From the NCBI RefSeq assembly GCF_013186535.1, contig NZ_JABMCZ010000005.1, forward strand, positions 682,001 through 746,000: a DNA stretch of 64,000 bases, read 5' to 3'. Positions within the stretch are counted from its first letter, which is position 1, and the number at the start of each line of letters is the position of its first letter. Both the position numbers and the translations under genes were made by a program. This document shows, in pieces, positions 23,766-32,470 of this stretch. The notes under the pieces are model-generated. The model did no database searches, was not told the origin of the DNA, and worked only from the letters and a program-made list of their open reading frames with translations. This DNA comes from Nocardia terpenica. Lineage in GTDB: Bacteria > Actinomycetota > Actinomycetes > Mycobacteriales > Mycobacteriaceae.

Positions 23766-24664
23766 TGTTCGTATCTCCCTGCTACCTGCCTTAGCAGGTC
23801 TCTCGATGCTTGCTCCTCCAGTGTGGCGCGTCGGTTGGTTTCATGAATGTCGCGATAGAGCTGCACGTCGTCCTCTTCCTCGAAAAACGTTGCGCTGATG
23901 GTGCATTCAGTGTATACGACAGGTGGTTCGGATCGGAATGCGCGGCTGTCCGGAGGAAAGTCCACAATGGTATACGGCAGCACCAGAATTCGGTCACTCG
24001 GAAATCCCGCCGTGAACGGCAGTATCCGTATGGTGACATTGGGCAGGGTACTGCGGTCGGCCAAGTGCCGAAGCTGTGCAGCCATGATCGCTCGAGACCC
24101 GGCTATCGTATGCAGAGCACTCTCATGTATCACAAAATCTGCTTTCACCGGCATACGCGATCGAGTAATTATCGCCGCTCGTTTCATGCGCAGTTCGACG
24201 CGGCGTTCTATGTCTTCCGGTGTTTCGCTGGGGAAGTACGGCCGCTCAACAGCTCTTGCATAGCCGACTGTCTGGAGAAGGCCCGGCACCAGGAATGGCT
24301 GATAGATGGACAACCGGTCCGCAGCGGATTCGAGCCCTAGATAGGTGGTGAAGCCAGGTTTGACCAGGTGACGAGTTCCCAGGTACCACGACTTCGAAGC
24401 TGTCTGCCCGGCAAGGTCTTTCAGCTCATCGATCTCATCCTCGTCGAGCCCGTACAGACGGCCGTATCCCTCCACGATCCGTTTGGGGACCTTCTGGTTC
24501 TGCCCGTTCTCGATCCGGCCGAGCGACGTTTTACCCATCTCCATGAGCTCCACCGCCCGCTCCAGTGAGAACCCGGCCCCCTGTCGCGCAGCCTCGAGTG
24601 CCCGGCCCAGCTGTCGCCGCGGCAGCGTCGAGTCGGCTTCGTCGTCATCCTTGTCCTTCGTCAT
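23762..24664 (-). CDS. XRE-family regulator with DUF5753 domain
   Basis: The product is 300 residues from ATG 24664, preceded by AGGGGAG. The HTH is at residues 18-70 (GAGFSLERAVELMEMGKTSLGRIENGQ). The DUF5753 domain runs from about 105 to 290 with FLVPGLLQTVGYARA, RRVELRMKRAAII, IHESALHTIAGS and TLPNVTIRILPF, all family hallmarks. It is coupled to the DUF397 gene. Many actinobacteria carry dozens of such pairs that influence development and antibiotic production; the specific role of this one cannot be told. It diverges from a small winged-helix gene. Confidence 0.93.
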   Translation of the reverse strand: MTKDKDDDEADSTLPRRQLGRALEAARQGAGFSLERAVELMEMGKTSLGRIENGQNQKVPKRIVEGYGRLYGLDEDEIDELKDLAGQTASKSWYLGTRHLVKPGFTTYLGLESAADRLSIYQPFLVPGLLQTVGYARAVERPYFPSETPEDIERRVELRMKRAAIITRSRMPVKADFVIHESALHTIAGSRAIMAAQLRHLADRSTLPNVTIRILPFTAGFPSDRILVLPYTIVDFPPDSRAFRSEPPVVYTECTISATFFEEEDDVQLYRDIHETNRRATLEEQASRDLLRQVAGRYEQ

Positions 24665-24777
24665 AGCTCCCCTGTCCCCTACTCGGTCCGAAACGGCCCA
24701 GGCATCAGCCCTTTTCGGGCCGATAGTACGTCCAGATCGGCCGCGTTCCTGGGACTTTGAAAGACTTGATTCGGATT

Positions 24778-24790
24778 GCCCGATTCGGGC
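24778..24790. promoter_or_regulatory. Palindrome in the divergent promoter of the DUF5753 regulator
   Basis: GCCCGA-T-TCGGGC is a perfect 6+6 dyad in the 161-bp gap between the regulator and the winged-helix gene. A related half, GATTCGG, precedes it, and GATCGCGCGATC follows at 24796-24807. A cluster of dyads here fits regulator binding. Confidence 0.4.
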
Positions 24791-24825
24791 TTCCCGATCG
24801 CGCGATCGGCCGCACTCTATCCGGC

Positions 24826-25098
24826 ATGAACCACCAAGACGGACGCCTCTCGGTAGCCCAAGCCCGTATCCTCCGTGCACTGAGCTACGGAGGGATGCTC
24901 ACCGAACACCAGATCAAGATCTCAGCGAGCCTCACGACTTGGAAAACGCGACAAGCCGTTTCAGATCTCACCACCCGCAACCTGATCGTGACCGGTGCCC
25001 GACAGAACCGATACGAGATCACTCAGCTAGGCCGAAACACGTTGGCCGCGTATGCATCCGACTACGGCGGGGTGAATGTCCACCATGGCCGAGACTGA
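24826..25098 (+). CDS. Small winged-helix DNA-binding protein
   Basis: The product is 90 residues and almost entirely one winged-helix domain: ARILRALSYGGMLTEHQI, a turn, TTWKTRQAVSDLTTRNLIV as recognition helix, and a beta wing TGARQNRYEITQLG. This resembles MarR or PadR cores without dimerisation helices. ATG 24826 was chosen because the domain begins shortly after it; the frame is open to 24757. It overlaps the next small gene by 23 bases. Function unknown, probably regulatory. Confidence 0.6.
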   Translation: MNHQDGRLSVAQARILRALSYGGMLTEHQIKISASLTTWKTRQAVSDLTTRNLIVTGARQNRYEITQLGRNTLAAYASDYGGVNVHHGRD

Positions 25099-25345
25099 CA
25101 CACACCGGACCCAGATCGACGGCCTCCAGGCAACCTGGACCCTGGACCGCTGCCCAACTCGAATCCGAATCCTCACCGTTACCGACGCATCCAACAACCT
25201 TCTCGCAGTAGAGTTTCCGTCCGGTCAGTATCCGGACCTGGCACAAGCCCGCACCCTGCATCCGGAGCTGACAAAGCTGTGGGACGCCGTCCGCCGCGAC
25301 CTGTGGTGCGAACTGGTGCCGCGAAATCGACCCGCGCGAACGTAG
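25076..25345 (+). CDS. Small unknown protein overlapping the winged-helix gene
   Basis: The product is up to 89 residues, or 86 if it starts at ATG 25085. It is soluble with LQATWTLDRCPTRIRILTV and a final RRDLWCELVPRNRP. I do not recognise a family. The start lies inside the preceding gene (GGGGTGA touches the ATG at 25076), which suggests coupled translation. No homolog comes to mind; it could be a partner of the winged-helix protein. Confidence 0.45.
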   Translation: MSTMAETDTHRTQIDGLQATWTLDRCPTRIRILTVTDASNNLLAVEFPSGQYPDLAQARTLHPELTKLWDAVRRDLWCELVPRNRPART

Positions 25346-25435
25346 CTATGGCCCCGCGCCGACGCCGGATTTGACCTCAACATATATTGAGATTCTAGTG
25401 TCGGTAACGATCATCGAGCACACCGGAGGTACCAC

Positions 25436-25612
25436 GTGAAGATCCGCGAAGTATTCATCACCGCAACGAATCTCGACGCTGCCGCCGACTTCTACCGGGA
25501 CGTGCTGGAGCTACCGGTGAACGCGACCCCCGATCGGGTTCGGATCGACATCGGCACCAGCCGACTGACTCTCACATCGAACTCCCCAACCACCACGGCA
25601 AACTCACCCTGA
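25436..25612 (+). pseudogene. Truncated glyoxalase/VOC-fold protein
   Basis: GTG 25436 follows a perfect GGAGGT site. The 58 residues KIREVFITATNLDAAADFY, then RDVLELPV and VRIDIGTSRLTLT match the first beta-alpha-beta-beta module of VOC (glyoxalase) proteins, which are normally 115-140 residues. The frame then runs into SPTTTANSP and a stop, and the second half, including the metal ligands, is missing. The retained ribosome site suggests a recent loss; a functional half-size VOC subunit is less likely. Confidence 0.6.
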
Positions 25613-25772
25613 CACCCCACATCGACCTCGAAGCAATCCAGGGGTGATCCAACGTGCCGGTCCAAATGTCTTGCCCGGCATGAGAAAACGAGCTCACAGC
25701 TTATCGGGTGATGCCTGATCATTTTGCAGCACAACGGGTTCTGCTCGTCACCGGCTCAAGCGGACGTTCATT

Positions 25773-26249
25773 TCAGTGAGTCAGCGTAAGCACCACCTCG
25801 TCGACCTCCTCGCCCCGCGCATTCGCAAAACCCCGTCCGCCACCGGTCACTACAAATCCACACTTCTCCAACACCCGAACGGAGCGGCTATTGTCCGCAG
25901 CCGCACGGGCATACAGCGGACGCTCGGGCACAATCCCGAGCAGCCCCCGCAAGGCGGCGGTAGCCACTCCCCGCCCCCAGTACTCCCGACCGATCCAGTA
26001 CGTAACCTCACGCTCCTCAACCGGCCCGAAAACAGCAGCGTGCCCAAGAATCTCACCACCGCCCCCAACAACGGTACGCACAATAACCAACGGATCCCGG
26101 CGAACCCGCACCCAGTGCCCCTCGAAATGCGCACGATCCGAGGGATCCTTGGTGGTGAACGCCGCCACCCGAATCCCCTCGGGGTCATTCCAGTGGTCGA
26201 AGAAAACGGGCAGGTCACCGTCCCGCACCTCCCGTAGCGATACATCCAA
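25773..26249 (-). CDS. GNAT-family N-acetyltransferase
   Basis: The product is 158 residues from TTG 26249, which has GGGGAGG eight to fourteen bases upstream and begins right at the first GNAT strand (LDVSLREVRDGDLPVFFDHW). The acetyl-CoA loop is EYWGRGVATAAL (R-G-V-A-T pattern), followed by LYARAAADNSRSVRVLEKCGF, the family C-terminal motif. A longer reading to 26435 adds residues unlike GNATs. The acceptor is unknown; the RimJ-like FxxHWxDP opening suggests an amine or a protein N-terminus. Confidence 0.85.
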   Translation of the reverse strand: MDVSLREVRDGDLPVFFDHWNDPEGIRVAAFTTKDPSDRAHFEGHWVRVRRDPLVIVRTVVGGGGEILGHAAVFGPVEEREVTYWIGREYWGRGVATAALRGLLGIVPERPLYARAAADNSRSVRVLEKCGFVVTGGGRGFANARGEEVDEVVLTLTH

Positions 26250-26519
26250 TTCAGAGCCTCCCCGGTAGTCGCCGCGTAAACGGTCACCTAGATCGCACGG
26301 CACCCTCCAACTCTCAAGGCGTGCCGACACTTCCGAGAGGTGTTCTACCAAACTCCGATGACACGCGCTCACTTCGCGCCCGAACACATGTCGGCACCAA
26401 TCAATGGTGGCACCGATCCTCCTCGGTCGAGTCACGTTATTGTCCTGTGAGCCACAGTGCTATGGATTGCACACATAGTGCTGCAACGGAACTCGTCAGA
26501 TCCGGATGCTGTCATCTCG

Positions 26520-27263
26520 TCATCGGGCTGGTCCGCCGAGCAGAGTTGTCGTCACCGCATGGACGGCGTCGCGGTAGCTGCAATTCATTTGCCGGGTCCG
26601 CAGTCCTGATGCAAGGCATTCCAGGGTCTCGTCGTGGAAGCACAGGACGTAATGCTTCATACGCGTGTGCCAGCCGCCTACGTGTCTGGGATGGATCGAG
26701 TTCCGTCGTTCGGCCTCGGCTATCCACTGCGAATTGATCACCTCATGGGCGGCGTAGGCGACGAGCCCGTTTCCGTCGAGGGGATGGCCTCCGATGGCCT
26801 CGTCGTTGAGCCCGCCGAACTTGATCTCGTAAACGCCCTCGAACTCGATGACCCCGAACGGTTTGGGCGAGCCGCTGGTGGGGTCGACAATGGTGACGCA
26901 AGTTCCATCCCAGCCGGAATCGACTGCCGGGAGGTAGAAGACCACAGCGGCACGGCAGCCGTCACAGACCACAAACGGCATCGGCGCACCGGTATCCCAC
27001 ACGATATCGAGATCGAGGACAACGGCGTATTGCTGGCCCAAAACGTGGGCAAGTTTTCGCTCGGCAGCCAATATCTCCAGTTCAATTGCGTCATAAGCCT
27101 TCCTGCCACCATCTGTCCAACGGCCTCCCTCGGCATCCAGCTTCTCGCGCTTGCGCCTGCATTCCTCCAGCCAGGATCGGGCTGCGGTGATCACATCGTC
27201 GTCCACACCCGACAGTCTGACCCACGCGATACAGCGCCGCCGATCGTTCGGCAGATGCGGCAT
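26520..27263 (-). CDS. Conserved protein of unknown function
   Basis: The product is up to 247 residues; GTG 27206 would give 228. No signal or membrane helix is visible. A helical N-terminus with WLEECRRKREKLD and LEILAAERKLAHVLG precedes a beta-rich part with PFVVCDGCRAAVVFYLP (a C-x2-C pair), GVIEFEGVYEIKFGGLNDEAIGG and AYAAHEVINSQWIAEAERR. The regular composition and codon bias argue for a real gene. I do not recognise the family. The 3-prime end lies 270 bp from the GNAT gene. Confidence 0.6.
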   Translation of the reverse strand: MPHLPNDRRRCIAWVRLSGVDDDVITAARSWLEECRRKREKLDAEGGRWTDGGRKAYDAIELEILAAERKLAHVLGQQYAVVLDLDIVWDTGAPMPFVVCDGCRAAVVFYLPAVDSGWDGTCVTIVDPTSGSPKPFGVIEFEGVYEIKFGGLNDEAIGGHPLDGNGLVAYAAHEVINSQWIAEAERRNSIHPRHVGGWHTRMKHYVLCFHDETLECLASGLRTRQMNCSYRDAVHAVTTTLLGGPAR

Positions 27264-27284
27264 GCGCTATTGGATCGTCCTGTG

Positions 27285-27895
27285 GCCAAGTTGGATTCGT
27301 TGATACCGAGAATCGGTGCGCGGTTCACGCGTTCGAAGCCACGGGCTCGGGCGCGAGAGTACGTATCGGGGCTGGAGCGTAAAAACGGTGGACGTCGGCG
27401 GAGCGGGCCGGGAGGTGCGCCCGGACAGGAGGCCGGTGACGAAACCGGTTTCCCGAAGAAGGACGTGAAACCCGTTGGGGCGCAACGGCAATACTCGGAC
27501 AAGGCTGGTCGTGTCGAGAATTGCGCGCGTTGATCGACCGCGAACTCTACGTCCCGCTCTCCTGGACCGGCGACCGCGATCGCGAAGCCTATGACCAGGC
27601 CCGCTACCTGCGCGACTGGCTGGAAGAACGCGATGCGTTCTATGTGATGGCCTGCTGATCACCGAACTGCGCGCCACCTCGTGGCAGCGACTGTCGGTCG
27701 GCACGGGCGCGCACGGACCCGTGAGTACGACTGGGCACACCGCCCGATCGACGGCACCCGGGATCGCGGGCGAGGACACTGGCTGTTGGCGCGGGCGAGG
27801 GCTGACCCCGAACAGCTCGCCTCGTCCTGGCTCGAGGCATCGAAAACCATTGCCGCAAAAGCTGACTACCGAGTGTCGTCGCAGTACTACATGCT
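27285..27895 (+). pseudogene. Decayed IS701-type transposase
   Basis: Blocks of an IS701-family DDE transposase appear in order but in different frames. About 27291-27533 encodes RIGARFTRSKPRARAREYV, GLERKNG, then after a deletion DETGFPKKDVKPVGAQRQYS and AGRVENCA. From 27530 another frame gives LIDRELYVPLSWTGDRDR, a jump, and LRDWLEERDAFYV to a stop at 27656. TELRATSWQRLSVGTGAHG and, in a third frame, REYDWAHRPIDG follow, then LASSWLEASKTIAAKADYRVS to about 27895. At least two frameshifts and two large deletions make it inactive. Terminal inverted repeats were not found. Confidence 0.75.
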
Positions 27896-27924
27896 GGGCC
27901 CGATAGCGCCAACCCATCGCCGTG

Positions 27925-28686
27925 CTACGACTCTTCGCGGCCGTCTCGTGGGCCGAACGCGGTCAGCGCCTCGGCATCCGACGCTCTCGCGTGAAGGAAG
28001 TAGTCGCACCATTGCGCCACCTCCGGATATCCTGACGCCGCAACCACTGTGGCACACGCGGCAACCACGTCGAAGGGTGTGCGGCGCAGTTCCACGCCGG
28101 GCCCGAGCAGCGCCCAATGCGCACCCGGTCGGCCATACGGCATACCCACACTGCCCGGATTCACCACCAGCAGCCCGTGTGCCAGACGGGCGAAAGGCAT
28201 ATGCGTATGCCCGCACACCACCGTCTGGATGGTGTCGGGCAGTCCGGCCAGCACCTGCGCCCAGCGCTCCAAGCGGGTGTCGACAAGCACCACTTCTTCA
28301 TCGTCTCGTGGTGTGGCGTGGCAGAAGAAGACCTCGCCGAGACCGTCGATCTCCAGTGTCACCGATTCCGGTAATCCGGCCAGCAACTCCACCTCGTCCT
28401 CGCGCAATTGCTCAGCCGCCCAGGACGCGATCGGATCCGGGATCGTGCTCCTTGCACCTCGCCGATACTCCACCAGTTCCCGATCGGCGTTGCCGCGCAG
28501 CACAATCGCCCGCTCACCCAGCGCCGTCAACCGGTCGAGCGTTTCTCGCGGTTGTGGACCGGCGGCGATGTCTCCCGCGACCACAATCCGCTCCGCCCGC
28601 AACACATCCCGCTCGGCCAGCACAGCCTCCAACGCCGGGAGTACTCCATGCACATCCGACACCACAGCGACCCGCGAATACTTCAT
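27925..28686 (-). CDS. Calcineurin-like metallophosphoesterase (YfcE/MJ0936 type)
   Basis: The product is 253 residues from ATG 28686. All five metal motifs are present: SDVHG (Asp11, His13), AGDIA (Asp39), RGNAD (Asn66, Asp68), FFCHATP and CGHTHMPF, with NPGSVGMPYG after the last. This set defines the small YfcE-type phosphodiesterases that cleave phosphodiester bonds with two metal ions. Physiological substrate unknown. It diverges from the P-loop kinase gene with a 119-bp gap. Confidence 0.92.
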   Translation of the reverse strand: MKYSRVAVVSDVHGVLPALEAVLAERDVLRAERIVVAGDIAAGPQPRETLDRLTALGERAIVLRGNADRELVEYRRGARSTIPDPIASWAAEQLREDEVELLAGLPESVTLEIDGLGEVFFCHATPRDDEEVVLVDTRLERWAQVLAGLPDTIQTVVCGHTHMPFARLAHGLLVVNPGSVGMPYGRPGAHWALLGPGVELRRTPFDVVAACATVVAASGYPEVAQWCDYFLHARASDAEALTAFGPRDGREES

Positions 28687-28805
28687 GCCCCTTATCCTGG
28701 CCTGCCGCAAGTGATTTCACCTCCGGAGCTGGAGGGGCCATGGTGCCTCCGGATGAATTCGATCCCGGTGGGACCGGAGGGAGGCCATTCACTTACGATG
28801 AGCAA

Positions 28806-29279
28806 GTGACGGTGATCTTGGTGACAGGTATGTCCGGCACGGGGAAATCCACCGCGTTGAAACTGTTGTCGGAGCAGGGATATCGGGTGGTCGATACCGA
28901 CGTCGGCGGCTGGATCGAAGAAGTGCCTGTGCCCGCCGGACTCGAGCGGCAGTGGCGAGAAGACCGGATCGACGCTCTCCTCACCGAGCATGAGCGTTCG
29001 GGCGAACCGCTGTTCATCGCGGGAACGGTATGGAACCAGCATAAATTCTATTCACGGTTCGACCATGTCGTTCTGCTCAGCGCACCCGTCGAGGTGATGC
29101 TCGAACGTATCGCCGCCCGCGAAACCAACCCCTTCGGTAAAACCATCGAAGAGCGCGAGCGGATCGTGGCGGACACAATCGAGGTCGTACCGCTGCTCCG
29201 CGACGCGGCCACACTGGAGATCGACACCAGCAGACCGCTCCCGGACGTGATCGCCCAACTGGCAGCACTCGCCGACTGA
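28806..29279 (+). CDS. P-loop kinase, shikimate/nucleoside-kinase-like
   Basis: The product is 157 residues from GTG 28806. The P-loop VTGMSGTGKST begins at residue 5, RVVDTDVGGWIEE follows as in adenylate/shikimate-kinase folds, and HVVLLSAPVEVMLERIAAR is the usual lid-side helix. It probably phosphorylates a small molecule. Start choice is uncertain: ATG 28740 with GGAGGGG upstream adds 22 residues (VPPDEFDPGGTGG) that family members lack. The next element, a dispersed 25-bp repeat, begins one base after the stop. Confidence 0.8.
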   Translation: MTVILVTGMSGTGKSTALKLLSEQGYRVVDTDVGGWIEEVPVPAGLERQWREDRIDALLTEHERSGEPLFIAGTVWNQHKFYSRFDHVVLLSAPVEVMLERIAARETNPFGKTIEERERIVADTIEVVPLLRDAATLEIDTSRPLPDVIAQLAALAD

Positions 29280-29280
29280 T

Positions 29281-29305
29281 CACGAGATCGACTGGCGGCC
29301 AACGG
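29281..29305 (+). repeat. 25-bp dispersed repeat, copy 1
   Basis: The element begins CACGAGATCGACTGGCGG and ends CCAACGG. Related copies are at 39144, 50663 and 53366. This copy begins immediately after a stop codon. Confidence 0.6.
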
Positions 29306-29504
29306 CTGTGGGCCGCCAAACGTCGGCGCAGAGGTATATCAATATGCTTTCATTCTGTGCGCGTTGATCATTCGGTGTTCGAGGGTTGGCGGCACAGATA
29401 TCCTCGAGCTCGCCTCGCGCCCCTTCCCGAACCTCGAGCCTCTGCTACGTCAGTCGGCGAAAACCCAGTGCGGACGGTCGGGACGGTGGTGTGTGATCGC
29501 AGGT

Positions 29505-30377
29505 ATGGCGATCATGTTGCGCACGCCGGGAGTCGACGGGCTGGGCGAAGCTGTAAGCGTGCTGCGGGAGTGGCAGTGCGACGGGGTACAGCCACAACTG
29601 CATCCGGGAGATCTGGGTTGGTTCTGGCGGTTCGGTGCGGAAGCGACGGCCGCGGCGGTCCGCACCTGGCGCCGGGACCAACAGATTCTCGCCGTCGGGC
29701 TGTTGGACGGACCCGAGTTGTTGCGGCTGGCGATCGCGCCGGACGCTCAGCGGGACGAGGAGCTGGCGCACCAGCTGGTCGAGGACGTGACCGACCAGGA
29801 GCACGGCATCTTGGAGAAGGGGAAGATGTGCGTCGACGCGCCACGAGGTGCGCTGGTCCGAGATCTGTTGTCCTGCAACGGCTGGAACGCGGGCGAGGCG
29901 TGGACGCCGCTGCGTCGTGATCTCACGGAGCCAGTGCAGGACCCGGGGATGCGGATCGAGGTGATCGGGCCGGAACACGCGTCGGTGCGGACCGCCGTGC
30001 AGCGGGCATCGTTCGACGGGTCGACGTTCACCGACGAGCGCTGGCACACAATGGCCGCCGGATTGCCGTACGCCGACGCCCGGTGTCTGGTCGCCTACGA
30101 CGAGCAGGATAATGCGGTGGCAGGGGTGACGATATGGTCGGCCGGTCCCGGCAAACCCGGGTTGCTCGAGCCGATGGGCGTACACCGAGGCCATCGCGGT
30201 CACGGCTACGGCACCGCGATCACCATCGCCGCAGCGGCCGCGCTCCAGAAGCTCGGCTCCTCGAGCGCGATCGTCTGCACACCGAGCGCCAATATCGGTG
30301 CCGTCACGACCTACAAATCGGCTGGCTTCCAACAACTCCCGGAAATCCGAGACCAATACTGCGACACCGTGCGATAG
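29505..30377 (+). CDS. GNAT-family acetyltransferase with N-terminal extension
   Basis: The product is 290 residues. The C-terminal GNAT domain (about 150-290) has MGVHRGHRGHGYGTAITIAA, the acetyl-CoA loop, and ICTPSANIGAVTTYKSAGF, the final motif. The first 140 residues, with LHPGDLGWFWRFGAE, look like a second, degenerate GNAT half, so the protein is probably a tandem-GNAT form. ATG 29505 was taken as start; ATG 29514 is nearly as good. Target unknown. Confidence 0.8.
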   Translation: MAIMLRTPGVDGLGEAVSVLREWQCDGVQPQLHPGDLGWFWRFGAEATAAAVRTWRRDQQILAVGLLDGPELLRLAIAPDAQRDEELAHQLVEDVTDQEHGILEKGKMCVDAPRGALVRDLLSCNGWNAGEAWTPLRRDLTEPVQDPGMRIEVIGPEHASVRTAVQRASFDGSTFTDERWHTMAAGLPYADARCLVAYDEQDNAVAGVTIWSAGPGKPGLLEPMGVHRGHRGHGYGTAITIAAAAALQKLGSSSAIVCTPSANIGAVTTYKSAGFQQLPEIRDQYCDTVR

Positions 30378-30427
30378 GACAGGACATCGGCGTAGTAGCC
30401 CCCACCCGGCGGCATTATCGCTGCCCT

Positions 30428-30541
30428 TCAATCTTTTCGGCCGGTGAGAGCCAAGGTGGTGCCCAGTCCGATCATCGCACCTCCACCGATTTCGTCGACT
30501 GCCTTGATCGCCAACCGCATTCGAAATCGCACACCTACTGG
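30428..30541 (-). pseudogene. C-terminal remnant of a LysE/RhtB-type exporter
   Basis: Between two genes, the minus strand reads RLAIKAVDEIGGGAMIGLGTTLALTGRKD (given here in pieces: RLAIKAVDEIGGG and AMIGLGTTLALTGRKD) to a TGA at 30428. This matches the last membrane helix and basic tail of LysE-type amino-acid exporters. The rest of the gene is absent upstream. The remaining 30542-30760 has no clear gene; a 49-residue plus-strand frame at 30577-30726 lacks a ribosome site. Confidence 0.45.
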
Positions 30542-30760
30542 CAGCGGTGTCGGGAAGCGGAAGCGAATGACGCCGTATGCATCGAACCGAACAGCGTCTG
30601 CTGCGCGAATTCCTGGTCCACGTGCAGTGGGGTTCGATCACCGGTGACATCGCCGAACTGGCGTTGGGTTTCCCAGACCGAGCTCTAATGGCGTCACCGG
30701 AGGCTCGTCGGCGTCCACGCCAGTGACGGTCGGGGCGCTCGGCAACGTCGAATGAACGCG

Positions 30761-30837
30761 ACATGTGCGCGCGTTGGAAGATCATGTCGCTCAGCTGATC
30801 TGGGCGGTTAAATCAACGCGCGCCATCGCGGCATGAG
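30761..30837. repeat. Dispersed palindromic intergenic repeat, copy A
   Basis: Left arm ACATGTGCGCGCGTTGG, centre GTCGCTCAGCTGATCTG, right arm CAACGCGCGCCATCGCGG then CATG. The arms are inverted to each other, so the transcript can fold. Related copies are at 36941, 37962, 53550 and 55813, with a partial one at 39158. It lies just past the 3-prime end of the methyltransferase gene. Confidence 0.65.
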
Positions 30838-30847
30838 TGGACGTCGC

Positions 30848-31627
30848 TCAGATGTCGGCCGTGCGGCGGATGATTGCGAGGTACTCGTGCCGGTCGCGCA
30901 GGAGTGCGTCGAGGCTCGGATGTGGTGACGGTGGCAGGACCTGCGCTCCAGCGACGATCCCGGTCAGCGTAAGTCCGGTTCCGGATAGCAGCAGCGTCAG
31001 GTCCGCCGGGGTGTAGCAGCGCAGGAACTGGGTGACCGCCTTATCCGGACTGCTCGGCTCCCACCAGGTGTCGATCGCGGTGCAAGTGATGGGGTCGAAG
31101 TGAATCCGCTGGACAAGCTCGTAGTCGTACCCGGCGTCGGGATCGGCGGGCAGTAGTTCCTCGTCGCCGTCCCACCCGGCCCAGACAAATGGGTTCGCGA
31201 CATCGATCAAGGCGGCGCCGCCGGGCCGCAGCCAATCGCATTCGATGCGAGCGAGCAGTCGCCGTTGGTCGGCATCGGAGCCGACACCAAACCCATTCCA
31301 GTAACAGACGATATCGAATTGCCCAGGCAGGCAGACCTCGTAGAAGTTCGCCTTGTGCACGGTCACCGATCCCGGAGCGACGTCTGCGTCCGACCCGCTG
31401 AAATGGTCGATCCGATCGCTGATCTCGACCGCGGTCACCTCGTATCCGGCCTGTGCGAGGGCTACCGCTGTCGCACCGTATCCCGATCCGAGTTCCAGCA
31501 CTCTGCCCGAAGATCCACCGTGTTCGCGAAGCAGGGTCACTCGGCGACGATCCCGATCGGCCACCTTCGCATCGGCCTCGGCCCACCATCTGCCCGTCAC
31601 CGAATAGAATTCCCGCACCCAATCCAT
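30848..31627 (-). CDS. Class I SAM-dependent methyltransferase
   Basis: The product is 259 residues. Motif I is VLELGSGYGATAVALAQAG near residue 43, followed by YEVTAVEISDR with the acidic ribose ligand, FDIVCYWNGFGVGSD as motif II and WLRPGGAALIDVANPFVW as motif III. This is a Methyltransf_25-type fold. The C-terminal part with HFDPITCTAIDTWWEP resembles N- or O-methyltransferases of small molecules. No pathway neighbour is present. It starts at ATG 31627. Confidence 0.87.
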   Translation of the reverse strand: MDWVREFYSVTGRWWAEADAKVADRDRRRVTLLREHGGSSGRVLELGSGYGATAVALAQAGYEVTAVEISDRIDHFSGSDADVAPGSVTVHKANFYEVCLPGQFDIVCYWNGFGVGSDADQRRLLARIECDWLRPGGAALIDVANPFVWAGWDGDEELLPADPDAGYDYELVQRIHFDPITCTAIDTWWEPSSPDKAVTQFLRCYTPADLTLLLSGTGLTLTGIVAGAQVLPPSPHPSLDALLRDRHEYLAIIRRTADI

Positions 31628-31771
31628 GCAGTCGAACCAACCAGAATTACCGACAGCGGGCCACCTCTTTTACGCCGCCGGGCATATCAGTGCGTTCGTC
31701 AGCCTGGCTCAGGCCGGTTGGGAATGGTTGTCCAGCGGGCAGTTCATGCCAGGCCGTGGCCGCCGCTCCCG

Positions 31772-32470
31772 CTACAGCAGCGCGGGTCGGGCGTAGATCG
31801 AGTTGTCGATGACGACGTCCACATACCGCAGCGGTTGGACCTCGGCGAGGTAGATCTGTTCTGCCGTCAGATACCGTTCACGATGGATCTGCTCGTCGTT
31901 GTCCCGTTCCGTGCCGCGGCGTATCGAAACCTCCGGCGGTACGTGCAGCCAGACTCGGAAGTCCCAGTAGTCGTTGATTTCCGGCCGGAACGCGAACACC
32001 CCGTCGACGATCAACACGGCATCGTCGTCGGCCGTAGTCAGCACCGAGGAGTGGTCGAGTTGGGTCAACGGGTCGATCGCACACAACGCACAGTCACCGG
32101 ACCCGTTGGGACCGAACGGCTCGAGCAGCAGCGCGCGGACCAGAGGGTAGTCGAAGGCGTTGCGGTAGTAGCCTTCTCCGGACTCGCGATCGTAGAGGTG
32201 CCGGTCGCGCCACGGCTTCTTGAAGTCATCCAGACTGGCCCGCAAGACAGGCCGTCCGGCCCGGGCGATCCGCTCCGCAAGTTCGTGCCCGAAGCTCGTC
32301 TTTCCCGAGGCAGTCAATCCGTCGATACCAACCCTCACCCGATCGCCGCGCAACGCCAGCACACGCTCGGCGACATGGCCGATCAGCGCCGCCCGTTCAG
32401 CCGACGCCGGATCAGGAACCGGTTGCTGCCATGTCGAAACCGAACGATACACACGCCCCCGAGACCTCAT
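31772..32470 (-). CDS. Uridine-kinase-like P-loop kinase
   Basis: The product is 232 residues. The P-loop GIDGLTASGKTSFG lies near residue 46; ASLDDFKKPWRDRHLYDRE and EGYYRNAFDYP match the substrate region of Udk/PRK-type kinases, and VLIVDGVFAFRPEINDYWDF is the conserved strand before the lid. It ends in YVDVVIDNSIYARPALL. Likely phosphorylates a nucleoside or related alcohol. I took ATG 32470; an upstream ATG at 32563 adds Arg-rich residues of no known domain. Confidence 0.85.
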   Translation of the reverse strand: MRSRGRVYRSVSTWQQPVPDPASAERAALIGHVAERVLALRGDRVRVGIDGLTASGKTSFGHELAERIARAGRPVLRASLDDFKKPWRDRHLYDRESGEGYYRNAFDYPLVRALLLEPFGPNGSGDCALCAIDPLTQLDHSSVLTTADDDAVLIVDGVFAFRPEINDYWDFRVWLHVPPEVSIRRGTERDNDEQIHRERYLTAEQIYLAEVQPLRYVDVVIDNSIYARPALL

